Under the pieces are notes generated by a model that saw only the letters and a list, made by a program, of their open reading frames with translations, had not been told where the DNA came from and did no database searches. From the NCBI GenBank assembly GCA_937951695.1, contig CALFBL010000195.1, positions 1 through 7,254 of the forward strand: a stretch of 7,254 nucleotides of DNA, read 5' to 3'. This DNA comes from an uncultured Granulosicoccaceae bacterium. Its GTDB lineage: Bacteria; Pseudomonadota; Gammaproteobacteria; Granulosicoccales; Granulosicoccaceae. The number at the start of each line of letters is the position of its first letter. Positions within the stretch are counted from its first letter, which is position 1. The translations under genes and the position numbers were made by a program. Positions 1 to 6,483 of the stretch are shown here, one piece after another.

Positions 1-580
1 GCATCAATTGATGTTTCTCTACGGGGCACAGTCGATCATCCTCACCACACAGCACCAACGTTGGCACTTTGACCGCCGCCAAGGTATCACGCTGATCAAC
101 TCGGTCTCGAAGCGCTATGGATTGGCGAATAAAAACATCCGGGCCAAGCTCGAGTGCCATCTGCAAACACACATCGAGTATGTCGGCTTTGCCAGCACCG
201 TCTGCGAGGTAATTGGGCTTCATCTCATCGCGCATTACACCGAGCAAGCCCCCAGCGCGTACTGTTTCAATTTGCGGTAATCGGCGTCGCCGAACCTCTT
301 CCAATTCTGCCATGGGATTCGTATCCAGCAGCGCCAGAGCGCGCACGCGCGCAGGCGCTTGGCGCACAACTTCCATCGCGACGATGCCACCCATGCTCAA
401 GCCGCACAACGCAAACGTACTCGGTGCGTGTTGCAAGACTGCTTCAGCCAATTGAGCGATGTCATCGTGGGTCACCAGGGGGCTGAAGTGCACCACACGC
501 TCTTTCGAAAAATAGTCGATCTGATGACTAAACAACTGAGCGGTGCACATCATGCCCGGCAGCAAAACCAGTGGGATCAA
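1..580 (-). CDS. Alpha/beta hydrolase (partial, C-terminus outside window; TTG start)
   Basis: A reading frame of 193 codons without a stop runs from 580 to the left edge. It encodes an alpha/beta-hydrolase-fold protein. The first strand and oxyanion loop read IPLVLLPGMM (2-11). The nucleophile elbow is CGLSMGG with Ser62. LLDTNP (84-89) follows the next strand, and TLVLCGEDDRLCP (174-186) carries the catalytic acid, probably Asp182. The catalytic His would lie beyond the window. The chosen start is TTG at 580, in a TTGA overlap with the stop of the MetE-like gene and preceded by AGAGG. Starting at the ATG pair (residues 10-11) would delete the first core strand, so I prefer TTG. The family hydrolyses esters, thioesters, lactones or C-C bonds such as meta-cleavage products; no substrate can be read here. 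It is the last visible gene of the operon and may act late in the pathway, for example on an ester, lactone or beta-diketone-like product. Confidence 0.88.
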   Translation of the reverse strand, partial: MIPLVLLPGMMCTAQLFSHQIDYFSKERVVHFSPLVTHDDIAQLAEAVLQHAPSTFALCGLSMGGIVAMEVVRQAPARVRALALLDTNPMAELEEVRRRRLPQIETVRAGGLLGVMRDEMKPNYLADGAGKADILDVCLQMALELGPDVFIRQSIALRDRVDQRDTLAAVKVPTLVLCGEDDRLCPVEKHQLM

Positions 581-1710
581 GCAACACCTCTCGCCAATTC
601 AGCCCCTTGCGCCAAACTGTCTAATTTCGCATAGGCGATATCAGGATCAACCGCGCCAAAACCAGCGAAGGTTCCAAAGCCGCAATCGGACCCGGCCTGA
701 ACCCGATCGGCACCCACGATATCGACGAATCTGCCCAATCGTTCTGCCACCAATTCGGGATGCTCAACGAAGTTCGACGTGGTATCGACCACCCCGGGAA
801 TCAGTATTTTCTCGTCCGGAATATCGCTCTTTTTATCTCGAAATACCGTCCACTCGTGCCCATGCCGCGGATTCGCGGTTTCAAACAAAACGTGATTAGC
901 CCGTGTGTTCATTAGCACGGGAAAGACGGTGGCCATGTCGACATCGCAGACGTGCGGCCCTTCGTAATTTCCCCAGCAAATGTGCACTCGAACGTTGCCC
1001 GGATCGATATCACGCAAGGCATGGTTTAACGCCTCAACGTGAGAGTGCGCAATCTTTACAAATTCTGCATCGGTTAAATCACTGAATAACATGTGTCGCG
1101 ATAAGGCAAGATCGGGACAGTCCAGCTGCAACGTTAAACCTGCATTCACAATCGTTTCGTACTCCGTCTTCATCACATCAGCCAGTGCCTCCAGGTACTG
1201 CTCGCGGGTTTTGTAATAACTGTTCTGCAAAAACAATGAGATCACACCCGGGGATGCCGCGTTCATAAATCCTTTGGTAGCACCGTGCTCAGCCATGGCG
1301 GCGTTCAGGTTTTCGATGTCTTTTTCCAGCTCACCCTGGCCTTTGGAGACGACTTCACCGGTACACATCGGCCGTGCGTATTGCGGTGTGCCGCCTGCCT
1401 CGGCCAATCGTTTTAAAAAACCGGGAAACAGTTTCAAGTCGGCTGGTGCGTTGCGTTCACTGTCACCTGAAAAACCCGTATAGCGATCTTTAACGTAGGT
1501 TGCGTAGCTGATTTTACTGGTCTCACCATCTGAAACGATATCAACGCCTGCGTCTACCTGGCGTTTAACCGTGACAGACACCGCCGTTGTCATGCAATGG
1601 TCGAAGGCGGCTTGATCGAATTCTTCCTCATTCTCTCGCGCAAAGATAAAATCGACCACGTCCTGAGTTCGCGGCAGTGAACCCACATGCGTCACGGGTA
1701 TCTGTTTCAT
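577..1710 (-). CDS. MetE C-terminal-type zinc-dependent methyl/thiol transferase, 377 aa
   Basis: This is a homologue of the catalytic C-terminal half of cobalamin-independent methionine synthase (UROD/MetE-like TIM barrel). Full MetE is about 750 residues; this protein has only the catalytic barrel. It starts with HVGSLPR (8-14), followed by SDGE (60-63), LQLDCPDLA (194-202) and GVVDTTS (306-312). The zinc site is intact: His243 and Cys245 (VHICWG), Glu277 (LFETANPRHG) and Cys343 (SDCGFGTF). Zinc in this family activates a thiol, homocysteine in MetE or coenzyme M in epoxyalkane:CoM transferase, which is of similar length. One difference is DCPD at 197-200 where MetE has DEPA. Homologues like this are usually annotated as methionine synthase II, but its place among catabolic genes and the missing N-terminal half (which helps bind polyglutamyl-folate) argue against housekeeping methionine synthesis. 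It more likely transfers a methyl or alkyl group to a thiol in the operon's pathway. The substrate is inferred only. Confidence 0.9.
   Translation of the reverse strand: MKQIPVTHVGSLPRTQDVVDFIFARENEEEFDQAAFDHCMTTAVSVTVKRQVDAGVDIVSDGETSKISYATYVKDRYTGFSGDSERNAPADLKLFPGFLKRLAEAGGTPQYARPMCTGEVVSKGQGELEKDIENLNAAMAEHGATKGFMNAASPGVISLFLQNSYYKTREQYLEALADVMKTEYETIVNAGLTLQLDCPDLALSRHMLFSDLTDAEFVKIAHSHVEALNHALRDIDPGNVRVHICWGNYEGPHVCDVDMATVFPVLMNTRANHVLFETANPRHGHEWTVFRDKKSDIPDEKILIPGVVDTTSNFVEHPELVAERLGRFVDIVGADRVQAGSDCGFGTFAGFGAVDPDIAYAKLDSLAQGAELARGVA
587..591 (-). promoter_or_regulatory. Shine-Dalgarno AGAGG for the TTG-started hydrolase
   Basis: AGAGG (extended AGAGGTG) lies in the last codons of the MetE-like gene, 6 nt before the TTG at 580. 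It is the main support for using this TTG rather than an internal ATG. Confidence 0.6.
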
Positions 1711-2675
1711 AAGAGTGCTCCTGTTGGGCCGGCCTGATCTTCGGTATTGCGAACGCGAAATAAGCTCGCCTCACCGCTCATGCTCGGTTCGATAGCGTAC
1801 GGTAAGTCTGGCGGAATGGCGCACGTATCGCCTGGGTTGAGCACACTTGTGCCACCTTCCCAACTGAGTCGCCAGTGGCCACGCATGATCATTAGAATCT
1901 CGTGCTGCGGCACACGACCCATCGCGCCATCCAGCGAGTCACGGCTAACAAAATCCACTTCAAAACCCGGACGGTCTTTGATCAGTGCGTTTGCGCCGAT
2001 AACCTCACAGGGGGCGTGGCTGGAGAATGCCATCATATCGTGATAACGGGCCACGTAGCGGCCAACGACCTCGCTCACGGAGGGTTCTCTGAGCTCTGCA
2101 AGCTCTGCCTCGGTCATCAGTGGCATGGGTTGCACACCGGCGGGCAATTGCTGGCCCTGTTTGCTGTCGTAGAGTGTACCGTTCTCCCCCAAAATCAATC
2201 CGTGCTCACGAGCCTCTGCAATGACTTGCGGCGCCCAAAGCACACCACCGCCAGCATCATCACCACCCAACACGGCCATGATCATTGCGTAGTCTGTGCC
2301 GATGTTTTCAAAACCGCGGAACATCCCGGTGGGTAGGTTGATAATGTCACCTTCGTCTAAAACGACTTCTCCAGCGGTACCATAGCGGCCCCAAAAAAAA
2401 CGCCAGCGGCCTTTAAGGATAAAAAAGACTTCCGCAGTACGGTGCGTGTGTAACGAATTACGCACCCTCGGTGGTTGTCCGGCAGCTCCGATGTTAAAGC
2501 CTGGTGTGTCGTTTATATGCACGTGTTGATCAGGGCTTTCAGACACGCCACCGCCGATGATCGTGAAGTTCTCTTTTTGATCAGAACCGGGCGTATGGGC
2601 GTCGATAAACGCCGTGCGACAGGGGATTAAATCTCCATAGCGGACGATGCGCGCATTCATTTCTAGTGGTGTCAT
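1707..2675 (-). CDS. Two-domain cupin (bicupin) protein, 322 aa
   Basis: The N-terminal cupin domain (about residues 50-140) has a near-perfect first cupin motif: His76-x-His78-x3-Glu82-x6-Gly89 (LHTHRTAEVFFILKG). Its second motif, GDIINLPTGMFRGFEN (109-124), has Arg120 where the third metal-binding His normally stands. The C-terminal cupin domain (about 230-315) keeps Glu259 and the glycines but lacks the His residues: Gly253 and Val255 replace the H-x-H pair, and Tyr293 replaces the motif-2 His. It therefore probably binds no metal and is structural. The layout resembles gentisate-dioxygenase-like bicupins and other cupin lyases, isomerases or dioxygenases; a specific reaction cannot be named. 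Two starts compete: ATG 2675 (6 bp after the previous stop, used here) and an in-frame ATG at 2660, neither with a strong ribosome site. Its TGA overlaps the next ATG (ATGA), which points to coupling with the MetE-like gene. Fold call firm, function open. Confidence 0.87.
   Translation of the reverse strand: MTPLEMNARIVRYGDLIPCRTAFIDAHTPGSDQKENFTIIGGGVSESPDQHVHINDTPGFNIGAAGQPPRVRNSLHTHRTAEVFFILKGRWRFFWGRYGTAGEVVLDEGDIINLPTGMFRGFENIGTDYAMIMAVLGGDDAGGGVLWAPQVIAEAREHGLILGENGTLYDSKQGQQLPAGVQPMPLMTEAELAELREPSVSEVVGRYVARYHDMMAFSSHAPCEVIGANALIKDRPGFEVDFVSRDSLDGAMGRVPQHEILMIMRGHWRLSWEGGTSVLNPGDTCAIPPDLPYAIEPSMSGEASLFRVRNTEDQAGPTGALL
1718..1722 (-). promoter_or_regulatory. Strong Shine-Dalgarno AGGAG for the MetE-like gene
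   Basis: AGGAG lies inside the 3' end of the cupin gene, 7 nt before the ATG at 1710. It is the best ribosome site in the window and fixes the MetE-like start. Confidence 0.7.
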
Positions 2676-2681
2676 GGGTGT

Positions 2682-3650
2682 TTATCCGGTTTTTAGAACA
2701 ATTTGCTTCCAGACGGCTGTCTCGTCGAACAGCACAAATTCCCGACGAAGACCCCACGGCCCAAATTCGGCGTGGCACGCACCCATGATGTAGACATCGG
2801 CGCCGCTGGGTTTACCAAATGCACCCCAGCCCTCGTGCTTGCCGTGCAAGCTCCAACGGATAGCGGCTCGCGGCGGCATAAGAGGGTCATCACGGCCAAT
2901 CTGATGCTCTATCGTAAAGGTTGCATTGGGGAAGCTCGCCCGCAGCGAAGTCCAGAACTGATCGGCGTCACCGTGAGAGTGACCACTCACGCCACCGGGG
3001 TAGTCGAGTTGGCAAGCACGATCATACTCTGCCGGAATGATCGCCAAATCGGCTGCCATAATGCGTGTCAGCAGATCAGCGTAACGTTGCCCCCATTCAT
3101 TCTCGTTACCCCTACCGGTATAGGGGCCAGGCTTGTCGATAGCGGGAGTGAACCCGGGGGAGCTGTTGTCTGGCCCTCCTTCCAAGGCTATCTGCGCACG
3201 TGCAAAGTCTATCGGCGCCATGCCCAGTTGCCGCACCACCGCGCCTTGATCCCGAATTAACCATTCATCGTTTATCTGATTGTTGATGGCGTGGCAATCG
3301 GCAATGATTCGATACCGAAGCGAAGTGCCCGTTGCCGCGCCGTACACTCCATCGCCACTGTGGGTGGCTGTTGAATAGATGCGATGCGAGGACAGCATGC
3401 CCGCTTCGGGTGTTCCACTCCAGATCACATCTTCACCCAACAGCTTCCGGTCGGGAAACTCAGCGAGCGTTGCCAGGGTGGCGGCAATCACGCCTTCGTT
3501 GCCGACCACCACGGAGCTGGGCGAGCGCACGATGATATCCGGGGAGTAGTACTGGTGCAGCGTCGCAATCCCTCGATCTTCCCAGATCTCTTGGGTGATC
3601 CCAATGATGTAGTCGGGGAAATCTTTGAACTTGGGATCAAAACCGTGCAT
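2682..3650 (-). CDS. Second double-domain SnoaL-like (NTF2 fold) protein, 322 aa
   Basis: Two SnoaL-like modules can be traced, about residues 12-150 and 185-320. In the first, IWEDRGIATLHQYYSPDIIVRSP, FPDRKLLGEDVIW, SSHRIYSTATHSG and NDEWLIRDQGAVVRQLG follow the usual order of SnoaL elements; the last matches the conserved late W-x-x-D-x-x-x-x-x-Q-L-G helix. The second has DYPGG, DADQFWTSLRASFPNATF, PPRAAIRWSLHGKHEGWG and a C-terminal FDETAVWKQI. Spacing and motifs suggest it is a distant paralogue of the 344-residue protein upstream, not a recent copy. No signal peptide or transmembrane segment is visible. A specific reaction cannot be assigned; isomerase, cyclase, dehydratase or hydrolase chemistry is possible within this fold. 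It starts 11 bp after the regulator's stop and ends 6 bp before the cupin gene. The repeated family within one operon suggests that the two proteins act at successive steps or form a mixed complex; this is inference. Confidence 0.83.
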   Translation of the reverse strand: MHGFDPKFKDFPDYIIGITQEIWEDRGIATLHQYYSPDIIVRSPSSVVVGNEGVIAATLATLAEFPDRKLLGEDVIWSGTPEAGMLSSHRIYSTATHSGDGVYGAATGTSLRYRIIADCHAINNQINDEWLIRDQGAVVRQLGMAPIDFARAQIALEGGPDNSSPGFTPAIDKPGPYTGRGNENEWGQRYADLLTRIMAADLAIIPAEYDRACQLDYPGGVSGHSHGDADQFWTSLRASFPNATFTIEHQIGRDDPLMPPRAAIRWSLHGKHEGWGAFGKPSGADVYIMGACHAEFGPWGLRREFVLFDETAVWKQIVLKTG

Positions 3651-3659
3651 GTCTGGTTT

Positions 3660-3663
3660 TCCT
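3660..3663 (-). promoter_or_regulatory. Shine-Dalgarno AGGA for the second SnoaL gene
   Basis: AGGA within the run TAGGAAAA overlaps the TAG stop of the regulator gene and lies 9 nt before the ATG at 3650. It supports that start and re-initiation after the regulator. Confidence 0.5.
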
Positions 3664-4672
3664 ATTTAGATTTGACGCTGGAGCTACGCACGACCAACGG
3701 GCCGTCCAGTGCTAAGCGCCGCGGCGGTGCGTCCTCGTTTTCTATTTGCGTCAACAGTGTCGCGATGGTTTGCTCGACCATACGATTAGCCGGTTGTCGA
3801 ACACTGGTAAGCTTGTACGAGCCCCAAGCAGCAGCCGGCACATCGTCATAACCGACTACGGCCACATCCTGGGGTATCCGTAACCCCAGTTCATCGCGAA
3901 GTACATCCATCACCGCAAAGGCCATGTGATCGTTGCAAACAAACACCGCGTCTGGGCGTTCGTCGACGGAAAACATTTGTCGTGCCGCCAACTTGGCCTC
4001 TTCAAAATGAAAATTACCTTCTTCACGAGCGAACAGTGTGCGACCTGCAGCAGCTAAACCTTCACAGAATCCCGCTTCGCGGTCACGCTGCGTGGACGCG
4101 CCACTCCAACCCGCGATATAGGCAATTCGGCGATAGCCTTGTTGAATAAGATGTTCGGCGGCTTTACGGCCACCGGCGACGTTGTCTGAGGTGATCGACG
4201 ACAGCGTATCGTTATCCTGTGTTCGGTTAAACAACACCACGGGTACGCCTTCAGCGGAACAGCGCGACGCCAGTTGTGATGACATCGCCACCGAGGCGAG
4301 TACAATGCCGTCAGCTTGATAGTCGAGTATTTTTTCGAGTAAATCGTCGGTGTTGACTGCGGTTTGTTCGACCATCATAACCAGAACGTGATAACCCTCT
4401 TCCTGAAGTCCTTTGGACAGTTTTTCCATAAAATCGGGGTAGAACTGGTTGTTCAGGTAGGCCACCACCAAGCCGATGATCCGGGATTTACCGGTGATCA
4501 GCGACCGCGCCAGAACATTCGGACGGTAGCCCAGCTCGTTAGCCGCACGACGAACCTTCTCGATCGTTTTAGAAGATGCACTGGCGCCAGGGGTAAACAC
4601 ACGTGATACCGCCGACTGGCTCACGCCGGCGGCTTTCGCAACGTGCGATGAGGTGACTTTTTCACTCGCCAT
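3662..4672 (-). CDS. LacI/GalR-family transcriptional regulator, 336 aa
   Basis: This has full LacI-family architecture. An N-terminal helix-turn-helix (residues 6-26, TSSHVAKAAGVSQSAVSRVF) is followed by the hinge helix YRPNVLARSL (49-58), whose Leu enters the minor groove in relatives. A periplasmic-binding-protein-like sensor domain follows (about 62-336), with GLVVAYLNNQFYP, VVLFNRT, the FVCNDHMAFAVMDVL segment and VAVVGYDDVPAAAW. I chose ATG at 4672 because it forms a TGATG overlap with the SDR stop. A TTG one codon earlier (4675) is possible and changes the protein by one residue. The family usually represses sugar or small-molecule catabolic operons and releases DNA on binding its ligand; some members use corepressors or activate. 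The gene lies mid-operon rather than divergent from it, so it is probably autoregulated together with the enzymes. No operator can be identified because no intergenic region of useful length is present. The effector is unknown. Confidence 0.95.
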   Translation of the reverse strand: MASEKVTSSHVAKAAGVSQSAVSRVFTPGASASSKTIEKVRRAANELGYRPNVLARSLITGKSRIIGLVVAYLNNQFYPDFMEKLSKGLQEEGYHVLVMMVEQTAVNTDDLLEKILDYQADGIVLASVAMSSQLASRCSAEGVPVVLFNRTQDNDTLSSITSDNVAGGRKAAEHLIQQGYRRIAYIAGWSGASTQRDREAGFCEGLAAAGRTLFAREEGNFHFEEAKLAARQMFSVDERPDAVFVCNDHMAFAVMDVLRDELGLRIPQDVAVVGYDDVPAAAWGSYKLTSVRQPANRMVEQTIATLLTQIENEDAPPRRLALDGPLVVRSSSVKSK

Positions 4673-5439
4673 CAATCAGCTGTCCAACCGCCGTCGACCA
4701 ACAGGGCCGTGCCTGTGACCAAGGCAGAGGCGTCGGTTGCTAGATACACCACCGCGCCCATGATGTCTTCAACCACGCCCGTCCGAGCGAGCTTGATCTT
4801 CTCTTTGATCCACGCCACACGCTCTGGCTGGTCAAAGGTTTGTTCAGTGAGGGGAGTACGGATAAACGTTGGGCACAGGGTGTTCACTCGAATGCCTGCA
4901 CTGCCCCATTCGATCGCCATGGCTTTGGTGAAACCTTCAACGGCAAATTTGGACGCACAGTACACCGCGCGATCCACACCCCCGACATGAGCCATTTGCG
5001 ATGAGAGATTGATTAGGGAGCCTGACCCACCTGATGCTTTGAGTCGTTTGGCGATCGCTGTTGTTAAAAAATAGGCGCCGCGTAAATTGACGTTCATGAC
5101 CGTGTCAAAGTCGGCAACGGCGGTGTCCAACGCGGGGCTGTGAATGGCCAGGCCTGCGCTGTTGACTAACACGTTAAAGGGCGGTTGCTTTTCAATGGCA
5201 AGTTGCGTGGCCTCAACGTCTGCGATGTCCAGAACTAAGGCTTCACAACGATAGCCACGTGAACGCATAGCGTCTACCGTGCGGTTGAGTCGCTCTGTTC
5301 CTCGTGCTGCCAATACCACGTGCGCACCGGCTTCGGCAAGCGCGACCGCGCAACCTTGACCAATACCGGATGAGGCCCCCGTGACCAGCGCGCGTTGGCC
5401 GTCGAGCCTAAACGAGGGTGTGCGAGGCAACTGTTCCAT
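4672..5439 (-). CDS. Short-chain dehydrogenase/reductase (SDR), 255 aa
   Basis: This is a classical SDR of normal length with a single Rossmann domain. Visible motifs are the cofactor loop TGASSGIG (residues 20-27), Asp71 after the third strand, NSAG (93-96), Asn118 in MNVNLRGAYF, Ser147 in NLSSQMA, and Tyr160/Lys164 in YCASK. C-terminal motifs are RVNTLCPTFIRTPL, YLATDASALVTG and VDGGW. The Asn-Ser-Tyr-Lys catalytic tetrad is complete, so it should be an active NAD(P)-dependent alcohol/ketone oxidoreductase. An Arg after the second strand (LAARG, Arg46) and no acidic residue there lean toward NADP(H), but weakly. Its overall look is that of sugar/polyol-type SDRs such as gluconate or glucose dehydrogenases. 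The ATG overlaps the preceding TAA (TAATG), and its TGA overlaps the start of the LacI-type gene (TGATG). The substrate is unknown; it is presumably the same molecule handled by the HisD-like enzyme. Confidence 0.93.
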   Translation of the reverse strand: MEQLPRTPSFRLDGQRALVTGASSGIGQGCAVALAEAGAHVVLAARGTERLNRTVDAMRSRGYRCEALVLDIADVEATQLAIEKQPPFNVLVNSAGLAIHSPALDTAVADFDTVMNVNLRGAYFLTTAIAKRLKASGGSGSLINLSSQMAHVGGVDRAVYCASKFAVEGFTKAMAIEWGSAGIRVNTLCPTFIRTPLTEQTFDQPERVAWIKEKIKLARTGVVEDIMGAVVYLATDASALVTGTALLVDGGWTAD

Positions 5440-6473
5440 TAGGATACCCAGCCCGCTTGTTGATGCCGCGTGATCATGCGCGCGAACAAATCAATGCCCA
5501 TCTGTTTGAACAGATCGATCATGTCGACAAAGACCCAGTTCTCGGTGAACTGATCCCCGTCCCGCAACCAGAAGTCGATACCGGAAATCTTCAAACTGGC
5601 CCCCGATGCAGGTTCTCCCAGATAGGTGCCAGTGTGTGTGGCCTCCACTCCCGCTACACCCGACGCCGCCAACAGTCGCCCTTCGGCAAACAACGATTCA
5701 AGTCCAACCACTTTACGATCGGGGAACGCGACCAGCCAGGGCTGTTGATGCAGTTGTTCGAATTCATCGAACGACAAACAGGCACCGATACCGCCAGGGC
5801 CGTACCATTTCAGGTTGGGATGAAAATAGTCAGCCATGCTCATGCTGGCCAATTCGGTTTGATCAAAACTGTTTAACCCACCGTATAGAAGCCCATTACC
5901 CAGCTTTAGTGTGCGCGCAGACTCCTGCTGGTCTTGTGGATCCAACAGAACGCCGTCGAACCCGGTCGCCGCGGGAAACACATGCTCAGCGCCGCGGGAT
6001 TTGGGCAACACCGGTAGGCCTAGCTGATCAAACCAATCGACAAAGTCAATCATCATTTGTGATTCGAACATCACCCCCTTGCTGAAACGAATGAACTCAG
6101 TCCAGCGAATGCGCAGTGGACGCGTCGACGCCGGTATACCGACAAAATCACCGATTGCCGTTCCCGTAAAATAGCCCATACCGGCGACCCAGTAGGCGTC
6201 TTTGGCATCAGTGTCCACGTGATCGGACGACTGCCCGCCCATGAACAGATGAGTCTGTCGTTTTAAATCAGGAATGGCCGACTTTAACGGCACTAACAAA
6301 CGCTCTGCCAATGCGTCAGGGCCTACGAGTATACCCAGAGGCTCTGGGCCTTTAACACAGAATTGCGGAAACAGATAAGCCTTGGCGGCAGCTTCCACGG
6401 CATCGGCACTGGCGGCATCAATAGCCGCCCAGTACGCCAACACCTGCTGTTTATTCGATGAATCAGGCGACAC
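5439..6473 (-). CDS. Double-domain SnoaL-like (NTF2 fold) protein, 344 aa
   Basis: This protein carries two SnoaL-like/NTF2-fold modules, roughly residues 8-150 and 205-335. Each shows the typical pattern: an N-terminal helix, a Pro-Asp turn (IPDLKRQ in the first, FPDRKVVG in the second), a G-x-Y/F-x-G strand (GYFTGTAIGDFVGIPAS; GTYLGEPASG), and a late strand rich in Trp/Phe followed by a D-x-x-D-x-F-x-Q-x-G helix (FVDWFDQLGLP; VDMIDLFKQMGID). SnoaL-like proteins include polyketide cyclases, ketosteroid-isomerase-type isomerases, hydrolases and dehydratases. The fold does not fix the reaction, and I assign none. There is no signal peptide or membrane segment, so it is probably cytoplasmic. 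The start is GTG with AAGGG upstream. The stop TAA shares one base with the ATG of the SDR gene, so the two are probably translationally coupled. A second protein of the same architecture lies two genes downstream. Confidence 0.85.
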   Translation of the reverse strand: MSPDSSNKQQVLAYWAAIDAASADAVEAAAKAYLFPQFCVKGPEPLGILVGPDALAERLLVPLKSAIPDLKRQTHLFMGGQSSDHVDTDAKDAYWVAGMGYFTGTAIGDFVGIPASTRPLRIRWTEFIRFSKGVMFESQMMIDFVDWFDQLGLPVLPKSRGAEHVFPAATGFDGVLLDPQDQQESARTLKLGNGLLYGGLNSFDQTELASMSMADYFHPNLKWYGPGGIGACLSFDEFEQLHQQPWLVAFPDRKVVGLESLFAEGRLLAASGVAGVEATHTGTYLGEPASGASLKISGIDFWLRDGDQFTENWVFVDMIDLFKQMGIDLFARMITRHQQAGWVS

Positions 6474-6478
6474 GAAAA

Positions 6479-6483
6479 CCCTT
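6479..6483 (-). promoter_or_regulatory. Shine-Dalgarno AAGGG for the GTG-started SnoaL gene
   Basis: AAGGG overlaps the TAA stop of the dehydrogenase gene and lies 5 nt before the GTG at 6473. It supports GTG as the start, since no suitable ATG lies near the N-terminus. Confidence 0.55.

Noticed and set aside
328..358. Alternating GC tract resembling a Z-DNA-forming or repeat element
   Set aside because: It encodes an Arg/Ala-rich helix (QAPARVRALAL) following the nucleophile elbow of the hydrolase, and codon use explains it.
577..1710. Housekeeping methionine synthase metE
   Set aside because: It is half the normal length, lacks the N-terminal barrel, and sits inside a catabolic operon; only the catalytic zinc site is shared.
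3109..3126. Inverted repeat CCCCTA-6 nt-TAGGGG resembling an operator
   Set aside because: It lies inside the coding sequence between the two SnoaL modules, is short, and has no link to a promoter. Chance is the simplest explanation.
2703..3260. Long open frame on the plus strand opposite the second SnoaL gene (also others at 1902-2336, 3384-3851 and 5606-6085)
   Set aside because: Each lies antisense to a gene with recognisable conserved motifs, their translations show no recognisable domain, and they are explained by codon bias of the true strand.
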